Positions 50,301 through 63,300 of a stretch of 64,000 nt of DNA are shown one piece after another. Origin of the DNA: Arenicola marina (taxonomy: Eukaryota > Annelida > Polychaeta > Arenicolidae). Made by a program: the position numbers and the translations under genes. Below the pieces are notes generated by a model. It worked only from the letters and a program-made list of their open reading frames with translations. It was not told where the DNA came from and made no database searches. Within the stretch, counting starts at the first letter, position 1; the number at the start of each line of letters is the position of its first letter. Where the stretch lies: NCBI GenBank assembly GCA_964019135.1, contig OZ025258.1:31924186-31988185 (forward strand), read 5' to 3'.

Positions 50301-53300
50301 GTCCCTCCCTCCGTCTTCTTCCCTCTCCCAGTGTCCCTCCCTCCGTCCTCTTCCCTCTCCCAGTGTCCCTCCCTCCGTCCTCTTCCCTCTCCCAGTGTCT
50401 CCTCCTCCGTCCTCTTTCCTCTCCCACTGTCCCTCCCTCCGTCCTCTTCCCTCTCCCAGTGTCCCTCCCTCTCTCTCCTTCCCTCTCCCAGTGTCTCTCC
50501 CTCCGTCTTCTTCCCTCTCCCAGTGTCCCTCCCTCCGTCCCCTTCCCTCTCCCAGTGTCCCTCCTTCCGTCCTCTTCCCTCTGCCAGTGGCCTTCTCTCC
50601 GTCCTCTTCCCTCCTCCAGTGTCCCTCCCTCCGTCCCCTTCCCGCTCCCAGTGTCTCTCCCTCCGTCTTCTTCCCTCTCCTACTGTCCCTCCCTCCGTCT
50701 TCTTCCCTCTCCCAGTGTCCCTCCCTCTCTCTCCTTCCCTCTCCCAGTGTCCCTCCCTCTCTCTCCTTCCCTCTCCCAGTGTCTCTCCCTCCGTCTTCTT
50801 CCCTCTCCCAGTGTCCCTCCCTCCGTCTTCTTCCCTCTCCCAGTGTCCCTCCCTCCGTCCTCTTCCCTCTCCCAGTGTCTCCTCCTCCGTCCTCTTTCCT
50901 CTCCCACTGTCCCTCCCTCCGTCCTCTTCCCTCTCCCAGTGTCCCTCCCTCTCTCTCCTTCCCTCTCCCAGTGTCTCTCCCTCCGTCTTCTTCCCTCTCC
51001 CAGTGTCCCTCCCCCCGTCCTCTTCCCTCTCCCAGTGTCCCTCCCCCCGTCCCCTTCCCTCTCCCAGTGTCCGTCCCTCCGTCCTCTTCCCTCTCTCAGT
51101 GTCCCTCCCTCTCTCTCCTTCCCTCTCCCAGTGTCTCTCCCTCCGTCCTCTTTCCTCTCCCACTGTCCCTCCCTCCGTCCTCTTCCCTCTCCCAGTGTCC
51201 CTCCCTCTCTCTCCTTCCCTCTCCCAGTGTCTCTCCCTCCGTCTTCTTCCCTCTCCCAGTGTCCCTCCCTCCGCCTTCTTCCCTCTCCCAGTGTCCCTCC
51301 CTCCGTCCTCTTCCCTCTCCCAGTGTCTCCTCCTCCGTCCTCTTTCCTCTCCCACTGTCCCTCCCTCCGTCCTCTTCCCTCTCCCAGTGTCCCTCCCTCT
51401 CTCTCCTTCCCTCTCCCAGTGTCCCTCCCTCCGTCTTCTTCCCTCTCCCAGTGTCCCTCCCTCCGTCCTCTTCCCTCTCCCAGTGTCTCCTCCTCCGTCC
51501 TCTTTCCTCTCCCACTGTCCCTCCCTCCGTCCTCTTCCCTCTCCCAGTGTCCCTCCCTCTCTCTCCTTCCCTCTCCCAGTGTCTCTCCCTCCGTCTTCTT
51601 CCCTCTCCCAGTGTCCCTCCCTCCGTCCCCTTCCCTCTCCCAGTGTCCCTCCTTCCGTCCTCTTCCCTCTGCCAGTGGCCTTCTCTCCGTCCTCTTCCCT
51701 CCTCCAGTGTCCCTCCCTCCGTCCCCTTCCCGCTCCCAGTGTCCCTCCCTCCGTCTTCTTCCCTCTCCCAGTGTCCCTCCCTCCGTCCTCTTCCCTCTCC
51801 CAGTGTCCCTCCCTCCGTCCTCTTCCCTCTCCCAGTGTCTCTCCCACCGTCCTCTTCCCTCTCCCAGTGTCTCCTCCTCCGTCCTCTTCCCTCTCCCAGT
51901 GTCCCTCCCTATGTCCTCTTCCCTCTCCCAGTGTCCTTCCTTCCGTCTTCTTCCCTCTCCCAGTGTCCCTGCCTCCGTCCTCTTCCTTCTCCCAGTGTCC
52001 CTCCCTCCGTCTTCTTCCCTCTCCCAGTGCCTCTCCCTCCGTCCTTTTCCCTCTCCCAGTGTCCCTCCCTCCGTTCTCTTCCCGCTCCCAATGTCCCTAC
52101 CTCCGTCCTCTTCCTTCTCCCAGTGTCCCTCCCCCCGTCCTCTTCCATCTCCCAGTGTACCTCCCTCCGTCCTCTTCCCTCTTCCAGTGTCCCTCCCTCT
52201 GTCCTTTTCCCTCTCACAGTGTCCCTCCCTCGGTCCTCTTCTCTCCTCCAGTGTCCCTCCCTCCGTCCTGTTCCATCTTCCAGTGTCCCTCTCACCGTCC
52301 TCTTCCCTCTTCCAGTGTCCGTCCCACCGTCCTATTCCCTCTTCCAGTGCCTCTCCCTCCGTCCTCTTCCCTCTCCCAGTGTGCTTCCCTCCGTCCTCTT
52401 CCCTCTCCCACTGTCCCTCCCTCTCTCTCCTTCCCTCTCCCAGTGTCTCTCCCTCCGTCTTCTTCCCTCTCCCAGTGTCCCTCCCTCCGTCCCCTTCCCT
52501 CTCCCAGTGTCCCTCCTTCCGTCCTCTTCCCTCTGCCAGTGGCCTTCTCTCCGTCCTCTTCCCTCCTCCAGTGTCCCTCCCTCCGTCCCCTTCCCGCTCC
52601 CAGTGTCTCTCCCTCCGTCTTCTTCCCTCTCCTACTGTCCCTCCCTCCGTCTTCTTCCCTCTCCCAGTGTCCCTCCCTCTCTCTCCTTCCCTCTCCCAGT
52701 GTCCCTCCCTCTCTCTCCTTCCCTCTCCCAGTGTCTCTCCCTCCGTCTTCTTCCCTCTCCCAGTGTCCCTCCCTCCGTCTTCTTCCCTCTCCCAGTGTCC
52801 CTCCCTCCGTCCTCTTCCCTCTCCCAGTGTCTCCTCCTCCGTCCTCTTTCCTCTCCCACTGTCCCTCCCTCCGTCCTCTTCCCTCTCCCAGTGTCCCTCC
52901 CTCTCTCTCCTTCCCTCTCCCAGTGTCTCTCCCTCCGTCTTCTTCCCTCTCCCAGTGTCCCTCCCCCCGTCCTCTTCCCTCTCCCAGTGTCCCTCCCCCC
53001 GTCCCCTTCCCTCTCCCAGTGTCCCTCCCTCCGTCCTCTTCCCTCTCTCAGTGTCCCTCCCTCTCTCTCCTTCCCTCTCCCAGTGTCTCTCCCTCCGTCT
53101 TCTTCCCTCTCCCAGTGTCCCTCCCTCCGTCTTCTTCCCTCTCCCAGTGTCCCTCCCTCCGTCCTCTTCCCTCTCCCAGTGTCTCCTCCTCCGTCCTCTT
53201 TCCTCTCCCACTGTCCCTCCCTCCGTCCTCTTCCCTCTCCCAGTGTCCCTCCCTCTCTCTCCTTCTCTCTCCCAGTGTCTCTCCCTCCGTCTTCTTCCCT

Positions 53301-56300
53301 CTCCCAGTGTCCCTCCCTCCGTCCCCTTCCCTCTCCCAGTGTCCCTCCTTCCGTCCTCTTCCCTCTGCCAGTGGCCTTCTCTCCGTCCTCTTCCCTCCTC
53401 CAGTGTCCCTCCCTCCGTCCCCTTCCCGCTCCCAGTGTCCCTCCCTCCGTCTTCTTCCCTCTCCCAGTGTCCCTCCCTCCGTCCTCTTCCCTCTCCCAGT
53501 GTCCCTCCCTCCGTCCTCTTCCCTCTCCCAGTGTCTCTCCCACCGTCCTCTTCCCTCTCCCAGTGTCTCCTCCTCCGTCCTCTTCCCTCTCCCAGTGTCC
53601 CTCCCTATGTCCTCTTCCCTCTCCCAGTGTCCTTCCTTCCGTCTTCTTCCCTCTCCCAGTGTCCCTGCCTCCGTCCTCTTCCTTCTCCCAGTGTCCCTCC
53701 CTCCGTCTTCTTCCCTCTCCCAGTGCCTCTCCCTCCGTCCTTTTCCCTCTCCCAGTGTCCCTCCCTCCGTTCTCTTCCCGCTCCCAATGTCCCTACCTCC
53801 GTCCTCTTCCTTCTCCCAGTGTCCCTCCCCCCGTCCTCTTCCATCTCCCAGTGTACCTCCCTCCGTCCTCTTCCCTCTTCCAGTGTCCCTCCCTCTGTCC
53901 TTTTCCCTCTCACAGTGTCCCTCCCTCGGTCCTCTTCTCTCCTCCAGTGTCCCTCCCTCCGTCCTCTTCCATCTTCCAGTGTCCCTCTCACCGTCCTCTT
54001 CCCTCTTCCAGTGTCCGTCCCACCGTCCTATTCCCTCTTCCAGTGCCTCTCCCTCCGTCCTCTTCCCTCTCCCAGTGTGCTTCCCTCCGTCCTCTTCCCT
54101 CTCCCACTATCCCTCCCCCGTCCTCTTACCTCTCCCAGTGTCCCTCCCTCCGTCCTCTTCCCTCTCCCAGTGTCCCTCCCTCCGTCCTCTTCCCTTTCCC
54201 ACTGTCCTTCCCTCCGTCCTCTTCCCTCTCCCAGTGTCCCTCCCTCCGTCCTCTTCCCTCTCCCAGTGTCCCTCCCTCCCTCCTCTTTCCTCACCCAATG
54301 TCCCTCCCACCGTCCTATTCCCTCTCCCAGTGTCCCTCCCACCGTCCTTTTCCCTCTCACAGTGGCCCTCCCTCGGGTCTCTTCTCGCTCCCAGTGTCCC
54401 TCCCTCCGTCCTCTTCCCTCTCCCAGTGTCCCTACCTCCGTCCTCTTCCCTCTCCCAGTGTCGCTCCCTCCCTCCTCTTCCCTCTCCCAGTGTCCCTCCC
54501 ACCGTCCTCTTCCCTCTCCCAGTGTCCCTCCCTCCGTCCTCTTTCTTCTCCCAGTGTCCCTCCCTCCGTCTTCTTCCCTCTCCCAGTGCCTCTCCCTCCG
54601 TCCTTTTCCCTCTCCCAGTGTCCCTCCCTCCGTTCTCTTCCCGCTCCCAATGTCCCTACCTCCGTCCTCTTCCCTCTCCCAGTGTCCCTCCCCCCGTCCT
54701 CTTCCCTCTCCCAGTGTACCTCCCTCCGTCCTCTTCCCTCTTCCAGTGTCCCTCCCTCTGTCCTTTTCCCTCTCACAGTGTCCCTCCCTCGGTCCTCTTC
54801 TCTCCTCCAGTGTCCCTCCCTCCGTCCTCTTCCATCTTCCAGTGTCCCTCTCACCGTCCTCTTCCCTCTTCCAGTGTCCGTCCCACCGTCCTATTCCCTC
54901 TTCCAGTGTCCCTGCCTCCGTCCTCTTCCCTCTCCCAGTGTGCTTCCCTCCGTCCTCTTCCCTCTCCCACTGTCCCTCCCCCGTCCTCTTACCTCTCCCA
55001 GTGTCCCTCCCTCCGTCCTCTTCCCTCTCCCAGTGTCCCTCCCTCCGTCCTCTTCCCTTTCCCACTGTCCTTCCCTCCGTCCTCTTCCCTCTCCCAGTGT
55101 CCCTCCCTCCGTCCTCTTCCCTCTCCCAGTGTCCCTCCCTCCCTCCTCTTTTCTCACCCAATGTCCCTCCCACCGTCCTATTCCCTCTCCCAGTGTCCCT
55201 CCCACCGTCCTTTTCCCTCTCACAGTGGCCCTCCCTCGGGTCTCTTCTCGCTTCCAGTGTCCCTCCCTCCGTCCTCTTCCCTCTCCCAGTGTCCCTACCT
55301 CCGTCCTCTTCCCTCTCCCAGTGTCGCTCCCTCCCTCCTCTTCCCTCTCCCAGTGTCCCTCCCACCGTCCTCTTCCCTCTCCCAGTGTCCCTCCCCCCGT
55401 CCTCTGCCCTCTCCCAGTGTCCCTCCCCCCGTCCTCTTCCCTCTCCCAGTGTCCCTCCCTCCGTCCTCTTCCCTCTCCCAGTGTCTCTCCCCCCGTCCTC
55501 TTCCCTCTTCCAGTGTCCCTGTCTCCGTCCTCTTCCCTCTCCCAGTGTCCCTCCCTCCGTCCTCTTCCCTCTCCCAGTGTCCCTCCCCCCGTCCTCTTCT
55601 CTCTCCCACTCCCAGTGTCGCTCCCTCCCTCCTCTTCCCTCTCCCAGTGTCCCTCCCACCGTCCTCTTCCCTCTCCCAGTGTCCCTCCCCCCGTCCTCTG
55701 CCCTCTCCCAGTGTCCCTCCCCCCGTCCTCTTCCCTCTCCCAGTGTCCCTCCCTCCGTCCTCTTCCCTCTCCCAGTGTCTCTCCCCCCGTCCTCTTCCCT
55801 CTTCCAGTGTCCCTGTCTCCGTCCTCTTCCCTCTCCCAGTGTCCCTCCCTCCGTCCTCTTCCCTCTCCCAGTGTCCCTCCCCCCGTCCTCTTCTCTCTCC
55901 CAGTGTGTCTCCCTCCGTCCTCTTCCCTTTCCCGGTGTCCCTCCCTCCGTCCTCTTCCCTCTCCCAGTGTCTCTCCCTCCGTCCCCTTCCCTCTCCGAGT
56001 GTTCCTCGCTACATCTTCTTCCCTCTCCCAGTGTCCCTGCCTCCGTCCTCTTCCCTCTCCCAGTGTCCCTGCCTCCGTCCTCTTCCCTCTCCCAGTGTCC
56101 CTACCTCCGTCCTCTTCCCTCTCCCAGTGTCCCTCCCTACATCCTCTTCCCTCTCCCAGTGTCCCTCCCTCCGTCCTCTTTCCTCTCCCAGTGTCCCTCC
56201 CTTCGTCCTCTTCCCTCTCCCAGTGTCCCTCCCTCCGTCCTCTTCCCTCTCCCAGTGTCCCTCCCCCCGTCCTCTTCCCTCTCCCAGTGTCCCTCTCTCC

Positions 56301-57170
56301 GTCCTCTTCCCTCTCCCAGTGTCCCTCTCTCCGTCCTCTTCCCTCTCCCAGTGTCCCTCGCTACATCTTCTTCCCTCTCCCAGTGTCCATGCCTCCGTCC
56401 TCTTCCCTCTCCCAGTGTCCCTCCCTCCGTCCTATTCCCTCTCCCAGTGTCCCTCCCTCAGTCCTCTTCCCTCTCCCAGTGTCCCTCCCTCCGTCTTATT
56501 CCCTCTCCCAGTGTCTCTCCCTCCGTCCTCTTCCGTCTCCCAGTGTCCCTCCCTACATCCTCTTCCCTCTCCCTGTGTCTCTCTCTCCGTCCTCTTCCCT
56601 CTCCCAGTGTCCCTCCCCCCGTCCTCTTCCCTCTCCCAGTGTCCCTCCCCCCGTCCTCTTCCCTCTCCCAGTGTCCCTCCCCCCGTCCTCTTCCCTCTCC
56701 CAGTGTCCTTCTCTCCGTCCTCTTCCCTCTCCCAGTGTCCCTCCCACCGTCCTCTTCCCTCTCCCAGTCCCTCCCCCCGTCCTCTTCCCTCTCCTAGTGT
56801 CCCTCCCCCCGTCCTCGTCCCTCTCCCAGTGTCCCTCCCACCGTCCTCTTCCCTCTCCCAGTCCCTCCCCCCGTCCTCTTCCCTCTCCAAGTGTCCCTCC
56901 CCCCGTCCTCGTCCCTCTCCCAGTGTCCATCCCACCGTCCTCTTCCCTCTCCCAGTCCCTCCCACCGTCCTCTTCCCTCTCCCAGTCCCTCCCCCCGTCC
57001 TCTTCCCTCTCCCAGTGTCCCTCCCCCCGTCCTCGTCCCTCTCCCAGTGTCCCTCCCACCGTCCTCTTCCCTCTCCCAGTCCCTTCCCCCGTCCTCTTCC
57101 CTCTCCCAGTGTCCCTCCCGTCGTCGTTTTCCTTCGTACGTCTCTTGCCGTCCTCACCGCCTCTAATTCT
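47399..57170. repeat. 9.8-kb minisatellite, 32-bp pyrimidine-rich unit, about 305 copies
   Basis: The plus-strand unit is CCCTCTCCCAGTGTCCCTCC then CTCCGTCCTCTT, 32 bp. The minus strand is purine-rich, and each unit contains GGGAGGGACACTGGGAGAGG plus G, which meets the G3N1-7 quadruplex rule (loops A, ACACT, AGA). Since 32 is not a multiple of three and no frame of the unit has a stop, all three plus frames are open for over 3200 codons; these are not genes. Higher-order duplication is visible: 51901-52400 recurs at 53597-54090, offset 1696 bp (53 units); 54075-54480 recurs about 864 bp later; and a marker string with CTGCCAGTGGCCTTCTCTCC occurs about seven times between 48770 and 53370. Confidence 0.97.
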
Positions 57171-58340
57171 CTCCAAACTTTTCGTTTGAAAATAATTATC
57201 GGCCTTTAGTCGTTTATTAGGCGCTGTAATTGCCTGGAGTAGAGCTAAGCCACAAAAAGGCGAACAGCGGGAACGGGACGGTCGGGACGCGGGTGGGGTG
57301 GGGGTGGAGCGGTCCGGTTAACTGGCGGCTAGAGAAGCAGAGATTCCTCTTCTGGTTACGGTGCCCTCTGGGCCAATAAACCACGAGGAATCTATTACAC
57401 GGCGAGCCATCTGTTAAATACGTCTAATTAGGGAGTGGCGCTCGCCTGGCCCGACCCGACCAGCCACGTGACCAAGCACGTGACAACCGCCGCGCCGCGC
57501 ACCGACCCTCGGCCGGCAGTTAACCCGGAGGTCCTGCTCGACAGCCCCCCGCCTAACCCCCGTCACCTGCACCACCCTGGCGATGTGACCCCCGCGCACA
57601 CCCCCCCCCCCACCCCTCACCCCTACCATCACTTAGGCGGCGATGGGACCCCAATTACAGGGGCAGAGACCCGCACCACTGTGGCTAATTCACTCCGCCC
57701 AAATTACCTTTATGGACGCTCAAAGGTGATTATGGAACGCAAATGTGCTGAATTTGTCATTTGGTATATTAAGTTAGTGATATATATTGGTGGCCATGAC
57801 GAGTATTGACTTTACCGCTGTCCCCGGACGCCAGTAAAGTTCCTCTGATGAGCAGAGGGCAATTGTTTTGCGCGCTCGGCCCTCGGCACAAAGGAATTTA
57901 AGTAACACATAACGCGGGGCGGTGCGCTGTCTCTCCATTACCATAAACAACGTGTCTCCCGCCCGGGCGCGCGCACCCACACCCCCCCTCGCCACCCTTG
58001 CCCCACTCACTGACCCGACCGCCACCCGGCGGCCCCGACCCACACAGAGGCACCCCAACCGCTCTACCGTCGCCCCCGCCTCTCTCCCCACCCTCCGTCA
58101 CCACATCAGCTCGCGTGGTGCTGAGCACATATCACCCCGGGCCACTTCTTGTGATGAGTGGCGATGGGGCGCAAAACGGAATTATTACGGCTCTATATTA
58201 CGACGGGAGGGGGCGCCACTGTTGGCCGGACTGCCAGCAGGGAGCTGGGTCCCGTCCACAAACACCAGTCCAGTCCAAGCCCGCTCGCATGGTAAGATGT
58301 TGGGGGCTGGAGCTTTTGGTTATGAAGCCTATCTGTAGTC
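57171..58340. other. GC-rich, CpG-rich right flank of the large array
   Basis: A GC-rich block with many CpGs (57240-57660 and 57950-58280) and C-tracts. Frames up to 158 codons on both strands look like composition artefacts, with no domain recognised. A CpG-rich promoter is possible but unsupported. Confidence 0.4.
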
Positions 58341-58529
58341 TTAATAAACGCACATCGAGGAGCGGCGTCCAAAAATGTGAAATATATATAAATATATGCA
58401 CGAAATCCCCCCGAAATCATGCTTCTCTAATTGTATACTTACTAAATATATTTTGCAGCATTAAAGGTATTTAAACAGAATTTTTCTGCAAAAATAATGT
58501 CTGACTCAAACCTTAAATATGTAACCCAT

Positions 58530-58830
58530 TGGGGCCTTATAAATTCAAGTATAATCTATCCTTGTCACTAAAATTCAACGTCTGCAGTCTGCTTATCATC
58601 TCTAAAACCAAAACAGGAATCCGTAACTACGCACAATTCTGTGACGTAGTACGCGTAGCTTTCAACTTTCGATCAGCTGTGAAGTATGTTTATTTATGCT
58701 GACATTGATGCGCATGTTATAGTTTTTTAAATCTGCGTACATGTCTTCCAGTTTAGCATTAGCATGTGGAATTTCAGAGATTGGCGGGAAATATCTGTAC
58801 AAGTTACCTTAAAATTAAATCAGAACATTT
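58530..58830. repeat. Diverged dispersed repeat, relative of 16290-16640
   Basis: Shares several short blocks in order with 16290-16640, including TCACTAAAATTCA and GTAGCTTTCAACT. Confidence 0.55.
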
Positions 58831-60379
58831 GTATGGGTCCAGGAATACGCTAATAAATTAATGTTGTGATTTGAGTGCGTGTATCCATATACCTCACTAC
58901 TGTACAGGAGGTGGCAATGTTCCATTGATTTGGTTTTTGGGGGGTAGGGGTCTGGGTCAGTATGGCCCGGATAAGCAGCGTGATCTATCAGAGAACAGAG
59001 CGGACGACCGGGGACGGCTTTTCAAATAATCGGATGTAAATAAAATGCTCCCCGACCCATATTTTGTTGGTGTCCAAGCCCTATGTGGTACTTAGGCACA
59101 TGTACAAACACAGTTGAAGCAATTGGGTGCCAAACCGCAAAAAGACCACGGATTCCCTTAATTTTAGTTTGACGTCTGATCGATCATGTCCAGACCAGAT
59201 ATTGCCCAGACCACACGATACATATTTATATATTACTTTATGTTTTTTCAGCATGGTACATGTATAAGTTTTAGGTTGGAAATACAAATATATTGATATA
59301 ATTAAAGTTGTAGTCTAATAACGACTCACTGCAGTGAGAGACCGGGTGCCCAAAAGTAACCTGAAGGAGGTAACAGTGCACACCTTCAAACAGATCATTG
59401 TCCTAACTTTATGGTGATCAACTCAGTGCCGCCAAAGCCCAAGACTACCTCCCTCCCACACCATAAGCTTGGCCCCCATACCTACCTACCTCCCACACCA
59501 CTAGCTTGGCTCCACCCCTAGCTTGGCGCCACCACCGGCTGAAGATGTTACCCCTGCAGTCACGGCATGTAAGTCATCAAACTTTAAAGCTATGAAATCG
59601 TTCTATTGTGTGCAGCGCCAGCCGCCAACGGTTTCTTATCGCCTTAAAAAGAAACCTTGCTTATCAGTGAACACAACAAAAACTGCAATTGCTAATTTGT
59701 GAGAACGGCCTCACCCGCCATAGAAGGCAGGCGCAGTTTACGTGATGGTGTTGTTTAGACACTCCATCACTCCTCGGGCTGCCGCCAGGTGGAGCTACCC
59801 TGATTTCCCCGGGGAGAGCGAGAGATTGCCTCCGCCCTACCTTTCACGGGCGTGACCCGGACCGAATCACTACCCCGACTCCGTGATACTCCTCCGCGCG
59901 GCTCCCTCAAGTTGAAAGGTCTGATAGATTTTATGGTGCTTTTCTCTCCGCCCCTGATTTATAAATCATGGCGCCACAGCTTCCCGCCACTTCGCTCGCC
60001 GGGTGTCGTCTGCTTCTGTGACCTCTCGCCACGTCCCTATTATCGCTCACTGCTCGTTGCCAAGTCTAGCGTGTCATACACGACTATATATATCGCCGTG
60101 ACGACGGTAGTTAAGGATTATTGGCTCAAGACCTGATTGATCACTGGAGACCCCGACAAAAATATTTGTTCAACCCGGTGACGCTAGTGACCAAGTAAAC
60201 CCACAGTAGAATTCGATCGGCTGGTTCCCTAGTAAAATATTGTACACATCTTCGTCCGACCAGACTTAGCAATATGAAATTTCTTAATTCACTTTTTGTA
60301 TGTTTGTACATGTGCTTGCTCTAAGAACTCGCTTCGCCCGCTGTTATTTCAAAGTATATGTGAATTTAAGAGTTTGAAA
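58831..60379. other. Intergenic, nothing recognised
   Basis: No gene, RNA or repeat array could be supported. Pyrimidine-rich short direct repeats (CCTCCCACACCA, AGCTTGGC) lie at 59450-59530. Confidence 0.4.
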
Positions 60380-63300
60380 TTCTTTTTTTTTTCCTTTTTT
60401 ATCTTTCCATAACAAAAATGCAGATACACAAGTTCGTCAACTCATATCACAAATTAGTTACGCTTTAACGAGTTTGAGAGAGGGTCCCATTTCTTTGCAA
60501 AGATTTTGGACGTGTACTTTTCTAATTTACAATGATATGTAATAGTGTTTTTAATACCGATAAAATTCGGACCTATATTCATCCATTTACATGATTAATG
60601 AGTTGGCTGTATAAGGTCTTACGTTTACCCAATATACATGATCAACTGGTAAGGATATATTGCATGACTCATTTAACCATAGTACTAAAAGAGACCACAA
60701 AGGCTTTATATGCCGGCAACTAAACAACAAGTGCTCTATAGTTTCTACTTCGCTTCCGCAAAAATCACATCTATCATTGGGTTTCAACTTACATTTATAA
60801 AGAAAAATATTCGTCACAAGTGCTCGATGTAAGATTAAATACTGGAAGCTTCTCGTACTTTTATTAATGGTACAGTGCAATGGTAAAGTATATATTTGAC
60901 TCCATTTGCCGCTATCTATTTGCTCGTTAAATACTTCTTAATTTTCTTCATTCTTTACATAATAATCCAATGACCCAACCAGTTTTCTATAAACATATTT
61001 GCATAGGTGATGTGAATTTAAAATAGACGCTGTCCAGCTGCAAGATACATGGGGTAGTTTTGCATTGGCATTTCTACACGCCTCTTTCCATTCGCGGGGT
61101 ATACAATGAATCAAACTATGAATGCCTACGAAATTTAGATCTCCATGATGTTGCTCTACAAACGTTTCCCAACCGAATAAATTTCCGTTGTCATCAACAA
61201 GATCATTGATAAACATCACGCCACATCTAATAAGCTCGTGCTTTCGCTCTCGAAGATTATCGTTTTTCATAAAGTACGAGTTCCAAAGTGGATATTCAAA
61301 AACCGCTTGCTCCTCATTTGAGCTCGACCTGTATTTATACCATGCCATAAAGACTTCGGCCCAGAGAGGATTTGATACCGTTGTAAACTTTTTTAAGGAA
61401 AATAATTTAATTTCCAACACATTCGACGTTCACTACATACAGTCTCACAAAAGAATTATTGCCATGAACTTTCGTTGGATATTGGCCTTTTTATCCATGT
61501 TATCTTAAGAGCTTGTATCTTCAGTTGTATTAGAGGCAGGTTTACTCCGCCATTTTCGACAGATTGGGCCATTCTATTCAGAGATATTCTGGGTTTCTCT
61601 TGCTATATATCGTTAAAACTTTGCCGTCGAGTAACAGAAACGTATCTTCAGCATATTGTCCAGTTTTATACTCCCTTTCCAAGACCGTAATGCTCTTAAT
61701 CCCCTTGTCACGTTTTAGCGCCATAGCGAGTGGTTTAATACAGAGTATAAACAGGTAAGGTGACAACGGGTCGCCCTGTCGGCAACCTCTGCCCAATTGT
61801 TGATAACACAACTAGACGCACCATTGCAGAGAATATTAACGAACCTTGAGAAAGACCTTCCCTTAAACCATATGAATGATCACCTGATTTCTAGCTTAAA
61901 GTTTCAAAAGCCTTTTCGAAATCTATTAGAAGTAACATTCCAGGGGCCGTGTAAGATTTGTGGAGTGATTATCGAGTTCAAAATACATAAATAGTCACCC
62001 AAGAAGTGGATTTTCTATATTAAGAAAGTGCTAAAATTAAATTGAAGAAGATTTCTTAATCATGAATACCACCACAATGAGCTGGTGAGGCTACGACGAA
62101 AATGCCCTTTTCGTGCGTAACTTACGAGGGGATTATAAATACGGCCCCGGACCTTTTGTTTTCTATTAAATAATGCTGGATGTCATAAACCATCCTGGTA
62201 TTTTCACCTATATATCTACCTTTCAAGAAGCCTTTTTAGTCTGAACGTACTATATCTGGCCACACTATTTTAATACGACGCGCTAATACACCAGACAATA
62301 TTTTGTAGTCAGTATTTAGTAGTGAGATCGGGGCGCCAATTCTTCATAAAAGCTCTTGGCTTATCTCCCTTTGGTAGACACGTAATCACCCCCTGTCTTT
62401 GTGTTACGGAGAGAGTCTGAGAGTCCAATGCATACTGGAGGCTTCTTAATATAAACGGCCCTATATCTCTCCAAAAGAATTTATAAAACTCAACGGGAAC
62501 CCATCACTGCCAGGTGACCCATCACTGCCTTATCATTTTTCATATGCTTCACAACCTCTGCCATTTCGTTCATCGCAATACCCCCTTCACACAGCTCGCT
62601 TTGTGCAACGCTTAATGTTTTCACATTTTCATTATTTAACAAAGATGCCATATGACAGGCAGTTTTTTTTCTCATCTTGCTTTCTGTACAAAGATTCATA
62701 GTAGTGCATTTGTTCCTTTAATATTTCTTCTTGCTTAACAATTTCTTTACCATTTACAAGTAATATATGAATAAGCTTATTCACATAATTTTGCTTCTCT
62801 AAATTACAAAAAAACCTAGTAGCCTTTTCCCCTTCTTCATAATACCATGATTTGGATCTCAGAAACACACCTTTCATGCGCGGCAGTCTTACCTGTTCCA
62901 GTTTAAATTTGAGTTCATCTAATTATTCCTGACCCGATTGGCTATCTTCATTACATGTTTCAAGTTTATTGATTTGTCACTCTAAACTAATCTCTTCCTG
63001 CTGCAGAACCCTTTTCTTATGACTGCTGTAGCTTATTATTTTTTCCCTGATTTCCAACTTTAGCATTTCAAAGAACAACTGATCATTAATTATAAAATTA
63101 GTGCTGCCAGTACTATTATTCTCAGCCGAAACTTGGTACATTTCAATTGTATGTAAAATACATTCGGCTACCAGCTGTCCATATTCAGAATCTCTCAGAA
63201 GTGATGTGTTAAATTTCCAAAATCCTTTACCTCTATCTGCCCGATAAAAATCAACGTTAACGCTAACTAAGGAGTGATCTGTTCTATAACCTGATCTAAT

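Noticed and set aside
47132-57209. Three overlapping plus-strand open frames of over 3200 codons and several minus-strand frames of up to 843 codons
   Set aside because: They are one 32-bp repeat read in different frames; the unit has no stop in any plus frame. There is no domain, no non-repeat coding part and no splice or start context.
57300-58474. GC-rich frames of 70-158 codons as possible exons
   Set aside because: They overlap on both strands, have low-complexity Pro/Arg/Ala content, and lack domains and consistent splice signals.
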